From positions 17,501 through 81,500 of the forward strand of contig JAODTK010002821.1 in the NCBI GenBank assembly GCA_026419785.1: DNA of 64,000 bases, read 5' to 3'. The notes beneath the pieces were generated by a model. It was not told where the DNA came from. It did no database searches and was given only the letters and a program-made list of their open reading frames with translations. Below are positions 49,641 to 61,439 of this stretch, in pieces. Position numbers and translations under genes: made by a program. Numbering within the stretch: position 1 is the stretch's first letter; each line of letters starts with the position of its first letter. This DNA is from Sclerodactyla briareus. Lineage: Eukaryota > Echinodermata > Holothuroidea > Dendrochirotida > Sclerodactylidae.

Positions 49641-50566
49641 ACACACCGACTACCAGGACAATTGCCTTAACAAACCGATGACTATTTTGAAAAATGCAAT
49701 TCCTGAGAAAAGGACATATAAATAATGCACACAAACGGAACAGAACAATTCCCATGATCATATAGCCATAAATTGGTTAGGACCAGGATAGCAGGGCATC
49801 CCTTCTATCACCCCGCGAGGAGAAGGAAACACCTCTAAATTGCTTGAGGTTTCCATTCATTTCAAATTCTGAATCACATGTAGACAGGCAGATGCATATC
49901 CCACCCTGCCATATGGGTGAGGAGAGCTAAAGCCAAAGAAATCAGTTCGTCGATGTACTAGTTACATGACCCCGGGTGGACTGTATCCGCCTAGCTGACA
50001 AAGGGAAACAGACGCAGTCGCAATGACTCCTACATGATGAGTTAGCCTGTGAATTGTCATTTTCTAATGCCCACTTTTAGGATCATTGCTTGATATGTTC
50101 AATTCTTCTTTTTATTGCTTGATCTGTGGGTCAGGATGCCAAGTGAGGCTCATCTAGGAACCCGGCCTATGATACGTGCATGACCAGCAGTGATAACTCG
50201 CCTCCTTCTCGACTAGGCTGCTCAGATGATTCGAGGACGAGGGTGTTACCATTCCCAAACTGCTAGCGATACGGCATTTAACGTCTTCTCCGAGAGGACG
50301 ATCAAGTGGAATTCGGGATGCGACCACTTTCTTGGAATCCGGAGGAGCGGAAGCTTCATGTCTACATGGACAACTCTAAGCCGACTGACGAGACTACAAA
50401 TTTCTTGAAACAAATTTCAGGAAAGCCAAGCACGAAGCCACTGCAATACAGCGAAACCACAAAGTGAAGACCCAGACCTCGTCCATCGCAACTATAAGGT
50501 ACAGCCACCTAGGGTAAAATGTCCAGTAACTGCTAGAATTCAAACTTAGAATGTTTTGCTTGCAGA
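49641..50566. other. No gene recognised
   Basis: No motif was found. On the plus strand, a possible splice acceptor at its end leads into the weak ORF 50567-50894. Confidence 0.3.
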
Positions 50567-50894
50567 AGCATCACTGCTAACACTCTGCCAGTCTTCTGCT
50601 ACTGGTGGCAGGCGGGCATCAGCTGATAGAGTCTCTAAACTACTAGAGGGTTCTGCCCATTGGCCGATGGCACAGACACAACCCTGGATTAAGCCAGTTG
50701 CGGAGTTACAGTTTAATGGAGATAACAAATCAGGGAAAATTGGAAATTCAACATTGAACGTACAGGGTGCAGAACATCTTTCAAAAACTCCCTGCACGAA
50801 AATGACAAATCCTGCCAACCAAACACTTTACGGATTTCCCCCCATACTCAACAACAATAACATCCAAAAACATGAGGTTGTGTGTCCAAAATAG
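50567..50894 (+). CDS. Unidentified ORF, possible terminal exon
   Basis: An acceptor-like sequence (AATGTTTTGCTTGCAG) precedes an open frame of about 109 codons that ends in TAG at 50892-50894. The product is polar, without membrane segments; I see no known domain, only an asparagine-rich stretch near the end (PPILNNNNIQ). No partner exon was found on either side, and the opposite strand also has a 90-codon frame. I recognise no function; chance is quite possible. Confidence 0.25.
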
Positions 50895-51164
50895 TGGTGA
50901 CAGTTAAAAAACCAGAAAGCCAAAAGCTTAGTGATTCCTTGACTTTTTCTGACAAACTATAGCTAGCCACGAGACAAATGGGAGATGGCACCAGATCATA
51001 TGCCCGCGCAACATAACAACTGCGAATTTCCTGTTTATCCCAACCACCAATAGGGTTCCTATACTCTGAGAGTTGTGTAGCTACACACTGAATTTCGAGA
51101 TTTTCAGGGAACTTTGACTTAGATGACTCGACCTTCAACCAAAACAATAGGGTTCATGTATCAT
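50895..51164. other. No gene recognised
   Basis: A minus-strand frame spans it without motifs. The ~305-bp array starts at its right edge. Confidence 0.3.
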
Positions 51165-52590
51165 GTGGGGAACACCCACATACCGAGTATGAGCCTTATC
51201 CATCCAGGCAGGGTCGAGTTATATCAGGTTTACAAGCCAAAATTGCCAAAATATTGACTTTTTCACAAATTTTCTAGTTTGACCAAAATTCCCCCCGACC
51301 TATACAAAGAACAACAGTGTTCTGCCTGATCCCATAAGAAAGCTACACAACAATTTCAACCTGGATCAGACCAACCATTCCTTGATCATCATTTTACAAG
51401 GTTTTCACCGCTGTGACCTCAGATGACTTATGAAACCTGACCCCAAAACAATAGGTTTCATGGACTCAATAATGGGGAACACACATACCAAGTATGAGCT
51501 TCTCCATCAGGCGGGGTCGAGTTAGGGTGTTCACAAGCAAAATTGGCCAAAAATCGACTTTTCAAATGTTCTTTTTTAGGTCAATAGTCACCACGACCTA
51601 TACCCAAAAAATTGGGGTTCCTGTGCTCCCCCTAAGAAAGAGTCACACCAAATTTCAACCTGATCAGACCAACCATTCTGGACTTATCGTTGTTTACAAG
51701 GTTTTCAGACTTTGACCTCTGTGACCTCAGATGACCTTGACCTGACCCCAAACCAATAGGGTTATGTTAATCATCATGGGGAACACACATACCAAGTATG
51801 AGCTTCATCCATCCAGGCGGGGTCGAGTTATCGTGTGTACAAGCCAATATTGGCCAAAAATATCGACTTTTAATTTTCTTTTTTCGCGTCAATATTCACC
51901 CCGACCATACCACAAACAATGGGGTTCCTGTGCTCCATAAGAAAGCTTCACACCAAAATTCAACTGATCCAGACCAACAATTCTGACTTATCGTGTTGAC
52001 AAGGTTGTCAGAACTTGACCTTGGTTGACTCAGATGACCTCTGACTTGACTCACCAAACCAATAGGGTTTCTGTACTCTCATGGGGAAACACACTACCAA
52101 GTATGAGCTTCATCCATCCAGGCGGTGTCGGGTTATTCAGGTTTACAAGACAAAAATGGCCCCAAAAATATCAACTTTCACCAAATTTTTCACAGTTTCC
52201 CACAAAATTCACCCCCACCTATACCAAACCAATAGGGTTCCTGTGCCTCCCCATAAGAAAGCTAACACCAAAATTCTCAACCTGATCAGACCAACCATTA
52301 TGGGCTTATCTGTTACAAGAGGTTTTCAGAATTGACCTCTGGTGACCTTTCAAAACCTCTGACCTGGACCCCAAAACAATAGGGTTATGGGTACTCATCT
52401 GGGACACACATACCAAGTATGAGCCGGACCACTCAGACCTGATATCAAGGGATCGGTTTACCAAGCTGGCGTCACACACAACACAACACGCACACAACAC
52501 AACACACACACGCACACACACACACATACACACGCACAAGAACACACACACCACACACACACAAAAATTGTGACTGCATAGATTCCTCTG
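51165..52590 (+). mobile_element. Tandem array of ~305-bp units with terminal (CA)n tract
   Basis: The landmark GGGGAACACACATACCAAGT falls near 51165, 51473, 51774, 52080 and 52398 (steps of about 301-318). Each unit carries GAGCTTCATCCATCCAGGCG, GGGTCGAGTTATCGTG, CCAATAGGGTTCCTGTGCTC, CAACCTGATCAGACCAACCA, TTATCGTGTTTACAAGG and TTGACCTCTGTGACCTCAGA. A (CA)n tract at 52466-52565 ends it, followed by GTGACTGCATAGATTCCTCT, which is shared with the inverted element at 24930-25520. Single units occur at 20085-20345 and 7755-7905. The design (tandem core, microsatellite, fixed end) parallels the Helentron-like copies here, but hairpin and CTRR ends were not found. Confidence 0.75.
52466..52565 (+). 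repeat. (CA)n microsatellite
   Basis: Imperfect CA/CACAA run closing the ~305-bp array. Confidence 0.95.
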
Positions 52591-52894
52591 ACTTCGTCAT
52601 GAACATCAATAAGCTGTAACGATATAGTTATTGGGGGATCTTGTTATTCCCCGGAAACTGCTACAGTGGTGAGCATAAGCATATACAACCATTGAAAGTT
52701 ATTCAATTGCATTGATAGACTCAAAACCAACCAGATTATCATTCAATACCATATGTGATATGTCAGCTGCCAAGAATTCCAACAGCCTACGTCCTGACTG
52801 ATTTTAACTCCACATGAAATTTGTCCAATGACTGTCAAACACCCAAATATGCCACAGCATCCTGCTGACCACCTGCAGCAGTGCTGGAGGACTC

Positions 52895-53005
52895 AAGTTG
52901 TGAATCGGACTCTAGTCCGGACTCCAGTCCCCATTTTCAAGGACTCGGACTCAGCACTTGCACTACAATGATCGGACTCGACCCAAGGATTGGGGACTCG
53001 GTCCA
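52895..53005 (-). repeat. Degenerate GGACTC hexanucleotide repeat
   Basis: GGACTC/GGACTCGG words in loose repetition (CGGACTCTAGTCCGGACTCC, AAGGACTCGGACTCAGC). A second such patch lies at 54585-54690. The aspartate/serine-rich frames over it are composition artefacts. Confidence 0.7.
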
Positions 53006-53203
53006 AGTCCTCTATTTTCCCAAATACAGAACTTGATTTTACGATCGGCAGTACAAGACAACTAAAATAATACGCACAACGCTCTGCCAAACAAGTAGCC
53101 CAAATTTTTCCCACCTACTTCCGACTGCCCGATGTCTAAATCCGGAGGGTAATTACATCATTCTCACACGTACGGTTCACATAACAATTACCGTATTACT
53201 TTA

Positions 53204-53485
53204 CGTTAAGCGCCCAGGGCGCTTTGCAAAATTTTAAGGAGGGCGCTTACGAGAGTATATATCGGCCTACACCAATCGTATCGTAAAAGGACGAAATTAT
53301 TGGATACAGGAACATTTTTACGGACAACGAGTTTTTTTTATGTTTGGGGTGTGTGTGCCCATGTAGCAAGAATGTAACGACCACGGAACTTCACACAGGC
53401 AACGGCCCCAGGTAATAGGGAAGTTCGGTAGCGAACCTATGTTGCAAAAAGGTGGGTGGCACGTTATGGGAGAGGGCGCTTAACG
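53204..53485. mobile_element. MITE candidate with 12-bp terminal inverted repeats
   Basis: CGTTAAGCGCCC at 53204-53215 is perfectly inverted as GGGCGCTTAACG at 53474-53485, giving a 282-bp unit. A further AGGGCGCTTACGAG copy lies just inside the left end. I could not define a clear target duplication, so the superfamily is open. Confidence 0.55.
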
Positions 53486-54584
53486 GAATGGAGACGGTAT
53501 GAGGGATTAACAGAACATGCTATTGCTAACGGCAACAAACTATACATTGTGCCGAAAAGTTTACTAGTTTTCCGTTCGAAAAATTGTTTGCATTATAAAA
53601 TCAGCCTGGACAAAATATATCCTTTTTTTTTTTTTTTTAAACAAACCAAATAAATGTGATACCTACTAAACGAAAACGGACAGCCATTTACCTCTGTCTA
53701 TAAGATACCTAAACGAAACATTAACGCAACCTTGGAAATACTCAAATCGAGTTTGGGGCTCACCCAGATTATAGCCTAGTCTTTCCTTTCATGTGTGCCA
53801 ATTGTATGTTAAGACACTCTTAACCATGTGCTTTTTTTATTTGTTATCGCAACTGGCAGTGGGTATTCATTTGCGCGAACATGATAAATTAATTAAGGTG
53901 AATAGATCATGGAGGAAATTACCGGCAGGCGGTGTGAATCTCTGTGATTCATTGGGGTGCAATTGCTTTTGTCCCCACGAACATTTGCAGTAACTCTTTC
54001 GATATCACTTGATCGATATGGCGTCAGCTCATTTCATTCATGCGGTATAGAAACGAAAATAGTGGGATAGTTGAATGATAAGTGTGTGAATTTAAAGAAA
54101 AATCACAGGGAGGGGAGGAAGATCGGGTTCAATGATGAAGGAAGACTCCTTGAAAAAGGAGATGAATGTGGAAGAGAGCAATATGTCACTCTCGATACTT
54201 TCATGCTAGATAATGCATGGCAATGATATTTTACAAATGTTATTTCAACTTTATAATATTTTTCATTGAATGTGACTGTATGCTCCAGGGAGTCAAGGCC
54301 CTACCAAGGAACCTCCCATTTGTGTTGACACCCATAGGATAGACATTATTGCCCTTTGTATCTTGGAGCTATCAGAGTAGATCATTGCCTGCACTGTCAT
54401 GAGGTAGACCAGCCCAAGCCCTCTCAGTTAAAATTCTTGTTATTTCAGTAAATTGTTAATCAGTAGCCGCCGCATTTAAAACATTTCTGGTATATCAACA
54501 AGCAATACAGTGGTCACGGTTGTCAGGATTGTTAAGTTAGCCTCCGATTTGTAAAATAGTACAGGTCAAATTTGCATAAGGAAT
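53486..54584. other. No gene recognised; poly-T run near 53620-53638
   Basis: The plus-strand frame 53793-53993 starts with a hydrophobic stretch like a signal peptide (LLTMCFFYLLSQLAVG) and has several cysteines later, but no further exon or known domain was found. I note it without calling a gene. Confidence 0.3.
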
Positions 54585-54690
54585 TGAGGACTCGGACGCG
54601 GACACTGTACTGTGACTCGGACTCTGACTCCACTCGGAGCCAATGACTCGGACCGGATACTGATGACTCGGACTCGGATTGAGAGGACGC
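54585..54690 (+). repeat. Degenerate GGACTC hexanucleotide repeat, second patch
   Basis: ACTCGGAC words recur (GACTCGGACTCTGACTCC, GATGACTCGGACTCGG). It is the same motif class as 52895-53005. Confidence 0.75.
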
Positions 54691-56744
54691 GACTTCAGCA
54701 ATGCCCGGCAGGGCACCCGCCAGATGGTGCCAAAAAAAAACTATACTGGAAAGTAGCCCATACCCCATCAGGACGAAGTTGTGACTGGGGGAATTAGGCC
54801 AGTGGTATTTGCAACATGTGAGAATCCAGACACATGTCTGACAGTGTAATGATTCGGGTGAAGAGTGTGAATTATTAATGTGTAAAGGGAGTACTGACAA
54901 CTCTGGATTAGAATGAAAACCTACCAAGAATGAAGTATAAACTATGCCTTCTCATATCATTCGATGAGCAGTGGATTCTTCAAGAGCGCCCTCACTGTTT
55001 TCAGGGTACCATTTGTTCGGTCTTACTGCAATTTTAAGTAGGTGACACATCAAGGGGTAGATGTCTACCACTATTGAATGGTTCACGACTGAACCCCACT
55101 CCTGATAGACTGGGCCCAGAATCATGAAGAGGGATGCATATCAGAGAGTGAATTGCTGTAGCCATGAGGCCTTTACACCTCTTGTAATCTGTTAACGGAA
55201 AACAATATACAATAAATAGCTGAAGGTTTCACTCAAATTAGATGCAAGGAGGAAGAGGTTTAGGAACACTTTTTTAAGTGTCATAAACGGTTCAATATTT
55301 AAACTTTGCCAAAATGAGCTACTCAGTCTGAATTCTGAGGAGAGAGGATGATGGGGTGGCCAGATTGAGAGAAGTAGAATTCACCAGAATGGGACTAATA
55401 TGCTAAATAGAGGGGGGATTCATGTGTAAGTATGAGAGGTTGGGAGAGAAGTAGACTGCCCTTTATACCTCTTGTTAATCTGTTAGGAAAACAAATAAAA
55501 ATATATATAGAACATGGGTGCAAAAATACACCCCCAAAATATATGTTATATATGTTAGACATATATATATACACATATATTGAAATCTGTACTTTTTTGC
55601 CTTGCACACTCCAGCTCTGCCTCAGTTGTGTTTCCTGAATTTCCCAACCTTAGGGAGGACTCCCTCCCCTCTCCCAAGAAAAATCTAAATAATACTGGAA
55701 AAGTATCTATTCCAGGGACTGTAGACCAAAACCTCAGCTGCCAGCATTTCTACAGGAATGACCGTATCTTAATTTTCTATACCGGGACCATTGTGCACCT
55801 CCAGTTATAACTTCCCAGCCGAGTTTCATGGAGGCCTGAAGTGTAACAGTATATCCAGTCTCCTCAGGGAGTTATGAAGTCTATGGTATCTTTATGTCCA
55901 CCACTCGGACAGAATTTATTAGCGGGGACTGGAAGCAAAGGGAAGCTAAAAACACAGAGTTTTGTACTTCTGTTTAGATATCATGACCACTACACGTCAA
56001 TTCCAGTGACTTCATGCACTCGGATCCCATATGCCGGTCTGTAAGCCATTCACTAAGCTCAGGGCCAGGTTCACAGGGAACAGAGCCACTAATGACATAG
56101 ATGAGGGGTACAGTAGGACATAAACCCTATGTGGCAAACAAATTAAAGGGATTCAAAGCTTCATTGTCAAAGGCCAGTGATCATTCAATCATGAATCATC
56201 AGAAAATTTTGGAGGTCATTCCAAGGCTCTTTCCCTGAAATTTGTTGACTTATTTGGTCTAACAATTATGTATTCGCCCCGATACAAGTTCATTAATGAT
56301 TCAGCTTGATCGATGATAGCAAACAATATTCAGGACTATGAACCTGTAGGTGTGTCAGTGCTATCAGTGCTCTGGCCACTGCTACATAACAACATGACTA
56401 AGTTCTGCGTGTCCTACAATAGCCTTGATAGCAAATTATCCATCTGGAACATCGGGGTTGCGGTTCAAATTTCAATACCAGTGCTGGTGTGATGCCCAAT
56501 TTCGATATATTTAAGTTTCACTCTCATTCTAAAACCATCTGATTCAGACAGTGGCACTGACTCGTGTTGCTACATATCATAGAGAATGGATAGACACAGC
56601 CTCACACACAGGCAAATTATGGTCTTCTCACGAATTAGGTGGCCAGAGGCAGACTCCTTAAATCAGGCTCAACAGCTTTCTAACCAGCGTCCCAAAAGTT
56701 ATATACAGATAATCAGTGTCTACCCAATGAGTCTCAAATGAGAC
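54691..56744. other. Two kilobases without a recognised gene
   Basis: Two short similar stretches occur near 55150-55210 and 55440-55500 (CCTTTATACCTCTTG-TAATCTGTTA-GGAAAACAA-ATA), suggesting a small direct repeat about 290 bp apart. An AT-alternating stretch lies at 55498-55580. No exon was found. Confidence 0.35.
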
Positions 56745-56945
56745 TAGTGTAGCAATTATTGGGTCTGTGTGTGAGCAATCATTGAGTTGTGTGGTAGCAA
56801 TCAGGGTTCTGTGTGTTGCAGCAAACATTGGATCTGTGGGTTGTAGCAATCATCGGGGTCGATGTGTGTAGCAATCATTGAGTCTGTGTGTAGCACCATT
56901 GGTATGTGGGTGTAGCATCGGGTCTGTGTGTGTAGCAATCATTTT
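56745..56945 (+). repeat. Minisatellite, ~30-bp unit, about 7 copies
   Basis: The unit is close to GGGTCTGTGTGTGTAGCAAT followed by CATT. Copies vary by indels and substitutions. Confidence 0.85.
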
Positions 56946-57086
56946 ACATGTATCATCAATCGTTACAGGTGACTAGGTCTCTGAAGGAGGGTGTATGAAG
57001 AATGAGAATTCTACAGCTGAAAGCAGCTCTGATATATCTGGTCTCATCTATATCTGGTAAAATGTCTTTTCGAATTTGAAATTCAA

Positions 57087-60000
57087 CCAGAGCACCAATG
57101 GGTGCTGTAGCTCAAAACTGCACAAATGAACCAAGACAATTCAAAATTATGGTTCATATGTTTGAGAGCATGAAGTCAAGAAGGCAGACTCAAACAATTG
57201 CCTATTGTGCCCGGAACAACCGCTTTGACCTTGGATCTTCATAAGGCCCCAGCTGTCTTAGAAGTCAATAAACATTGATACTTAGTTTCGGTCAACATCA
57301 TCGAAGAATAACCAATTGAGAGAGAAAAACAAGGCGTGGTGATATGTCCCAAGTGTCTGGCCCGCTTGTGCAATCAGGGTTTTCTACCATTAGAATGAAG
57401 CAATTGCTAGCTAACTATACATGTCGAGTTGAAGATGAAGTTTTTAACAACTCTGAGAGAGAATTCCCACCCATTGGAAAATGCCAATCGAAAATTGTTA
57501 AAAACGGTCACAATAATTAGCATATTTTATGCTGCAATCTAGTTAAGTTTCAGAACCTGCCATCTTGACTTATATGCCAAAGTACAAACCACATATATAG
57601 ATCGGATGGTCATGGCGTAATCTGCTAGAGATAAACAATAAAATCTAGGGAATAGGCAAATTACTCCTTAATTATGGGTTTGGGATTGGGGCCCCTAAAT
57701 TCTGATTAGATCCACTTACACCTAACTGTTTGTTGCCTTAATGTGATCAATCGCTATAGCTCTGGAATTGAAACCATTACGAAACATGACCATTATTTCA
57801 TTGTGGCTGCTTCCTGGTTTCTGTAAGTTGCGCCATGTGCAGGGTGAACATTTAAGTATCTGTCTGGGAAGGGTTTCACAATAACTCTTGGCAGTCGGCT
57901 GTAAACAGTCAATGGAGCATTGAATCTTTGATTTCAGGTTCTGAGAAAGTGGTCGGATCTGGGATTCACTGTGTCTGTTGCGAGGGAAACGTAACATGGT
58001 GGTCCTGGGCCCGGTTACACCCTGCCCTTGATATCATTGGACCACTTCATGGAAGAGTAGGTGAGTATCCAAGATCAAAAATAACCAGGATGCCTAGATG
58101 AGGCTTGAATGGCTCCATGAAATGTTGTTGTGGAAAAGCTGTAATCAGCAAGTAAGATCAGAAGAAGGCCTACTGGGCAGGAAATTGAATAAGGGGTGAA
58201 ATGTGTTACACACTGAGGCTCTTAACCAGTAGTTCTCTTTTGGGTATATGGTACTGAGATCATACTGATAATACGAGGATCCAGCAGTTACAATGAGACG
58301 ATCTGAGCGGTTAGCTTCAAATTTAGCATTGTAGTTTCTGTGTTATGTTAAAGCTATTATTCCCTCATCATAAAACATTAGATATGGTGTTGTGTACAAC
58401 AGCCAGGGGTTGGATATTACAGTGGTGGAGGCTGCACATTGGCAATGGGTTGCAGCCAGTAATGCAAGAGGTGACGGAGGCCTGGAAGCCCTGAAGGCCA
58501 TGGCAATCGGCTTTTGGGCAATGGCCTCTGAGACCCAAAAGTACTTCTTTTCAAGGCCAGTTCTGAGTGGGAGAAACACTAGTTATATGTTGGCAATTGT
58601 ACTTATATATATGGCATTTTCTACAAAGCATGGTCTGTTGGCTACTGTTCACAGATTGTATTATAATGAAGGCTACTGCCCACTTGCCTATCCCGCCTCA
58701 GATGGGGAAAAGAGGATTGTTGTCAGGTATTTTTTCTATTGTACTTGATCCCACATTATCAAAGGGGGGAACTTGTCTCATATTCATACAGTCATAAACC
58801 CAATACTTCTGCATGGGTAGGGGAGTTGGTGGCAAATTTTTCGGGGGAAGGGTCACCTCATCCCGCGAAATTGCAATCCCAAATCCCTAGTCACCATGAA
58901 GAGATGACGACCGCAACATGGCCCTGTGCAACTAGATTGGTAGGAAATACTATATTTCACCACAGTTTTTTCATATTATGGGCCCTAAGGGCCCAACTGG
59001 GCCTTGGGCCCTAAATTCCTGGAATGAGCCAAACCCTCTCTGAAGGACCATTACACCTGAACGTTTAAGCGACCCAAATTGAAGCTTGTGGTGGAGAGAT
59101 CATTTCGAACACCATTGTGTTAAAAATTAAAAATCATACAATTGGCCCTAGGTCCCGAGTCAGACCTTGGAACCTTCAACAGCCTCAACCCCCCAAAAGG
59201 ATTTATCATACCATCATTATGACTGACATCATCACTGTGCAACTGAATTTCGTAGGAGATACAAGATTTTGCATTATTCATGTAATTGGGCCCTGGGCCC
59301 AAACTGGGCCTGGCCCAAAGCTTCCCGATGCTGTCAACCCAAGTACCATTACATGTAACTTTAAAGAAATCAATTGAAGCTTGTTGAAGAAGATGCATTT
59401 CAGTAACCATGGTTGAAACGTCATGAAATTGGCCCACGGGCCCGAGTGGAACCTTGGACCCAAAATTCTGAGCACCCCAAAGGTACGCTGTCAGACCATC
59501 ATTTTACTGAATGTCAGCATCGTGCACTAAAATTTGTAAAAGGAGAAGGCATTTTGGCGAAATTCCATGATGTACCCCAGTGCCCACACTGGCATTGGGA
59601 CCTATTCCCTGTGCACTCTAAAGATATGGCTATTAGCCCACCATTACGACTGCCATCCACTGTGCAACAAGTTTGTAGGAGTACAAAGATTTTATGGTAT
59701 TTCATATAATGGCCCTTGGGCCCAAAGTGGGTCCTGACCCAAACTTCCCACCCCCCCCCCCCAGTAGCCCTCTATCCAAGGACCATCACGGTAACCTAGA
59801 ATAACATCAAATGAATCGTGTGGGAGGATATGCCTTTCAAGTACTATTGTGTGAAATTTCATCAAAATGGGCCCTTGGCCCGAGTGGGGCCTTGGACCAA
59901 AAAATCCTGAACACCCCGAAGGTACGCTGTTAGACCATCAGAATGACTGAACATCAGCACTGTGCACCAAATTGTAGAGAGATACTTTTGAAATTTTACA

Positions 60001-60235
60001 CATAATGGGCCAATATTGCCCCTTTTATGGGCTTTGACCTTGACCGTCACAAGGTCAAACATGTCCCACGGGTCATGAACATTGTGTCCCAGTTTTTGTC
60101 GACATCCATCACAGAATGACTGTTTGGGACCAAAAGGCAATTGTAACACACTGGATAAATAGATAGTAGATAATAGATAGGAGTGACTGCAGATTGCCAA
60201 TAGCTCAACCATCACAGCTGGTTTGAGCTAAAAAT
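57087..60235 (-). mobile_element. Helentron/Helitron-like non-autonomous element, most complete copy
   Basis: The 3' end, read on the minus strand, is GAGCTACAGCACCCATTGGT, GCTCTGG, then T: a 6-bp hairpin (AGCACC/GGTGCT), CTGG (matching CTRR) and a flanking T. The other side ends with GACCTTGACCGTCACAAGGT, a GATA-rich tract (60153-60180) and CACAGCTGGTTTGAGCTAAA. AGCTCAAA (57109-57116) and TTTGAGCT (60222-60229) form short subterminal inverted repeats. Inside lie an ~1.8-kb non-tandem region (57087-58870) and a tandem array (58890-60000). Hairpin with CTRR end and A/T insertion are known Helitron features; subterminal repeats, tandem core and microsatellite are known for Helentron-linked elements such as DINE-1 and bivalve pearl elements. 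No Rep or helicase was seen. Confidence 0.7.
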
Positions 60236-61267
60236 GGTCTCTGTGCCACAGGGCATATCAATTTCCGACCGACCAAATATGTTTTGTTTGAGTCATGAAC
60301 CCATGGTTGCTGACTCCTGTGCTGGATTTCTGCCATCAAGACCGCCATTTACCATCCCCATCCAACTGACCTTCATCGGCACTTTCTACTGTCCATGTAC
60401 TCGCCACTGTTAGCATGATCAATTCTGTTCTGTTACTGGTGCCTACACAAACACCACCTTCAGATATCTCTACTGAGTAACAAACATCCTTCATAATTTT
60501 ATATTTGGCAATCAGTAAGCCTAGACCCTGATTAATTTCCATTCCTATTTAGATTCACATGACATATATGCTTTGTCAAGTCGTCTCGCCAATGGAGATT
60601 TCGCCTGTTCTGTCCGATATTTTAGCTCACCATTTGGAAATACGTACGCCCTCATTTCAAGCAGTCGCTTATCTGTCCGCCTCGGGCGTGACAAATCCCA
60701 CAGGCGTATTAAACTGGGGGCGCACTCATAAACCAATAATCGCCGGAAGGCCTGACAGAGGCTAGAATATATGTTTGAATAAACCAATAAGCTCACTTCA
60801 GCTATTATTAAACTAATGTTGGTAATGTAGGGGGGGGGGGGGTCTGGGGGTAGAATAATTAAACAAGAATCAAACATACATGTAGTAGTACGCTTTCAAA
60901 TTCCCATCTTACACTGTATGTGTCTCCCACTGCCTGGCAAGGGTAATACATCACATGCAGGAAACATTGAATAAAAAAAGACCCAACCTGTCGTGTTTAT
61001 TAACGGCACATAGTCTACACCATTAAATATTCATTGAATCCGTCCAGATTGAGCGAGTAGACGAAAACCTAGTAACCTTGTCCAAGCCAGTCTTCACTTT
61101 TCTAGAAATAAATGCCGCCTTCAGCTTCTTATCACAGGGCTGCCTGGTTGCTGCTTACTACAAAGGAAGGAGTGACAGCCATTTTCAGGTTCCTCCACCA
61201 TGCAGCTGATGAGACGAGCAGATGTTGGGTACACTCAGGGTTTTTGATGCGGGTACATGCTACTTAC
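60236..61267. other. No exon recognised between the Helentron-like element and the ENPP exon
   Basis: This is downstream of the ENPP-like gene on its own strand, so a last exon with a membrane anchor could lie here, but I did not find one. A G run is at 60832-60842. Two frames near 60336-60877 on the minus strand lack motifs. Confidence 0.35.
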
Positions 61268-61439
61268 TGCCTTCACTCATGGTACCACGGAGCATCCATC
61301 CTGGGTCCGCCACCACCACTATGGGAGGGGTACGGACATTGTTCTTGTAATGTAATTCCGCAGGTATCTCATCTTTCTTGTATACAGTGACGTGGGGTGC
61401 TTTCTTCATTGCTTCATAAACATGCATCAGTATGGGAGG
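61268..61439 (-). CDS. ENPP4/5-like ectonucleotide phosphodiesterase, downstream exon
   Basis: On the minus strand an acceptor (TTTTCTTTGACAG) opens at 61439 and a GTAAGTA donor follows 61268. The exon reads MHVYEAMKKAPHVTVYKKDE, IPAELHYKNN, then TPPIVVVADPGW. ENPP proteins have a segment of the type HVTVYKKEDIPERWHYKNN...PPI...AD-GW at this point, shortly before the last metal-binding part of the domain. The exon continues the larger one at 62258-63066 across an 818-base intron. The joining phase is off by one base as written, which fits the single-base indels seen elsewhere. The rest of the domain (HGYDN-type motif) and the membrane anchor were not found to the left. Confidence 0.8.

Noticed and set aside
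53793-53993. Small secreted cysteine-containing protein
   Set aside because: A signal-like start is present, but no known domain, partner exon or conservation could be shown from the window.
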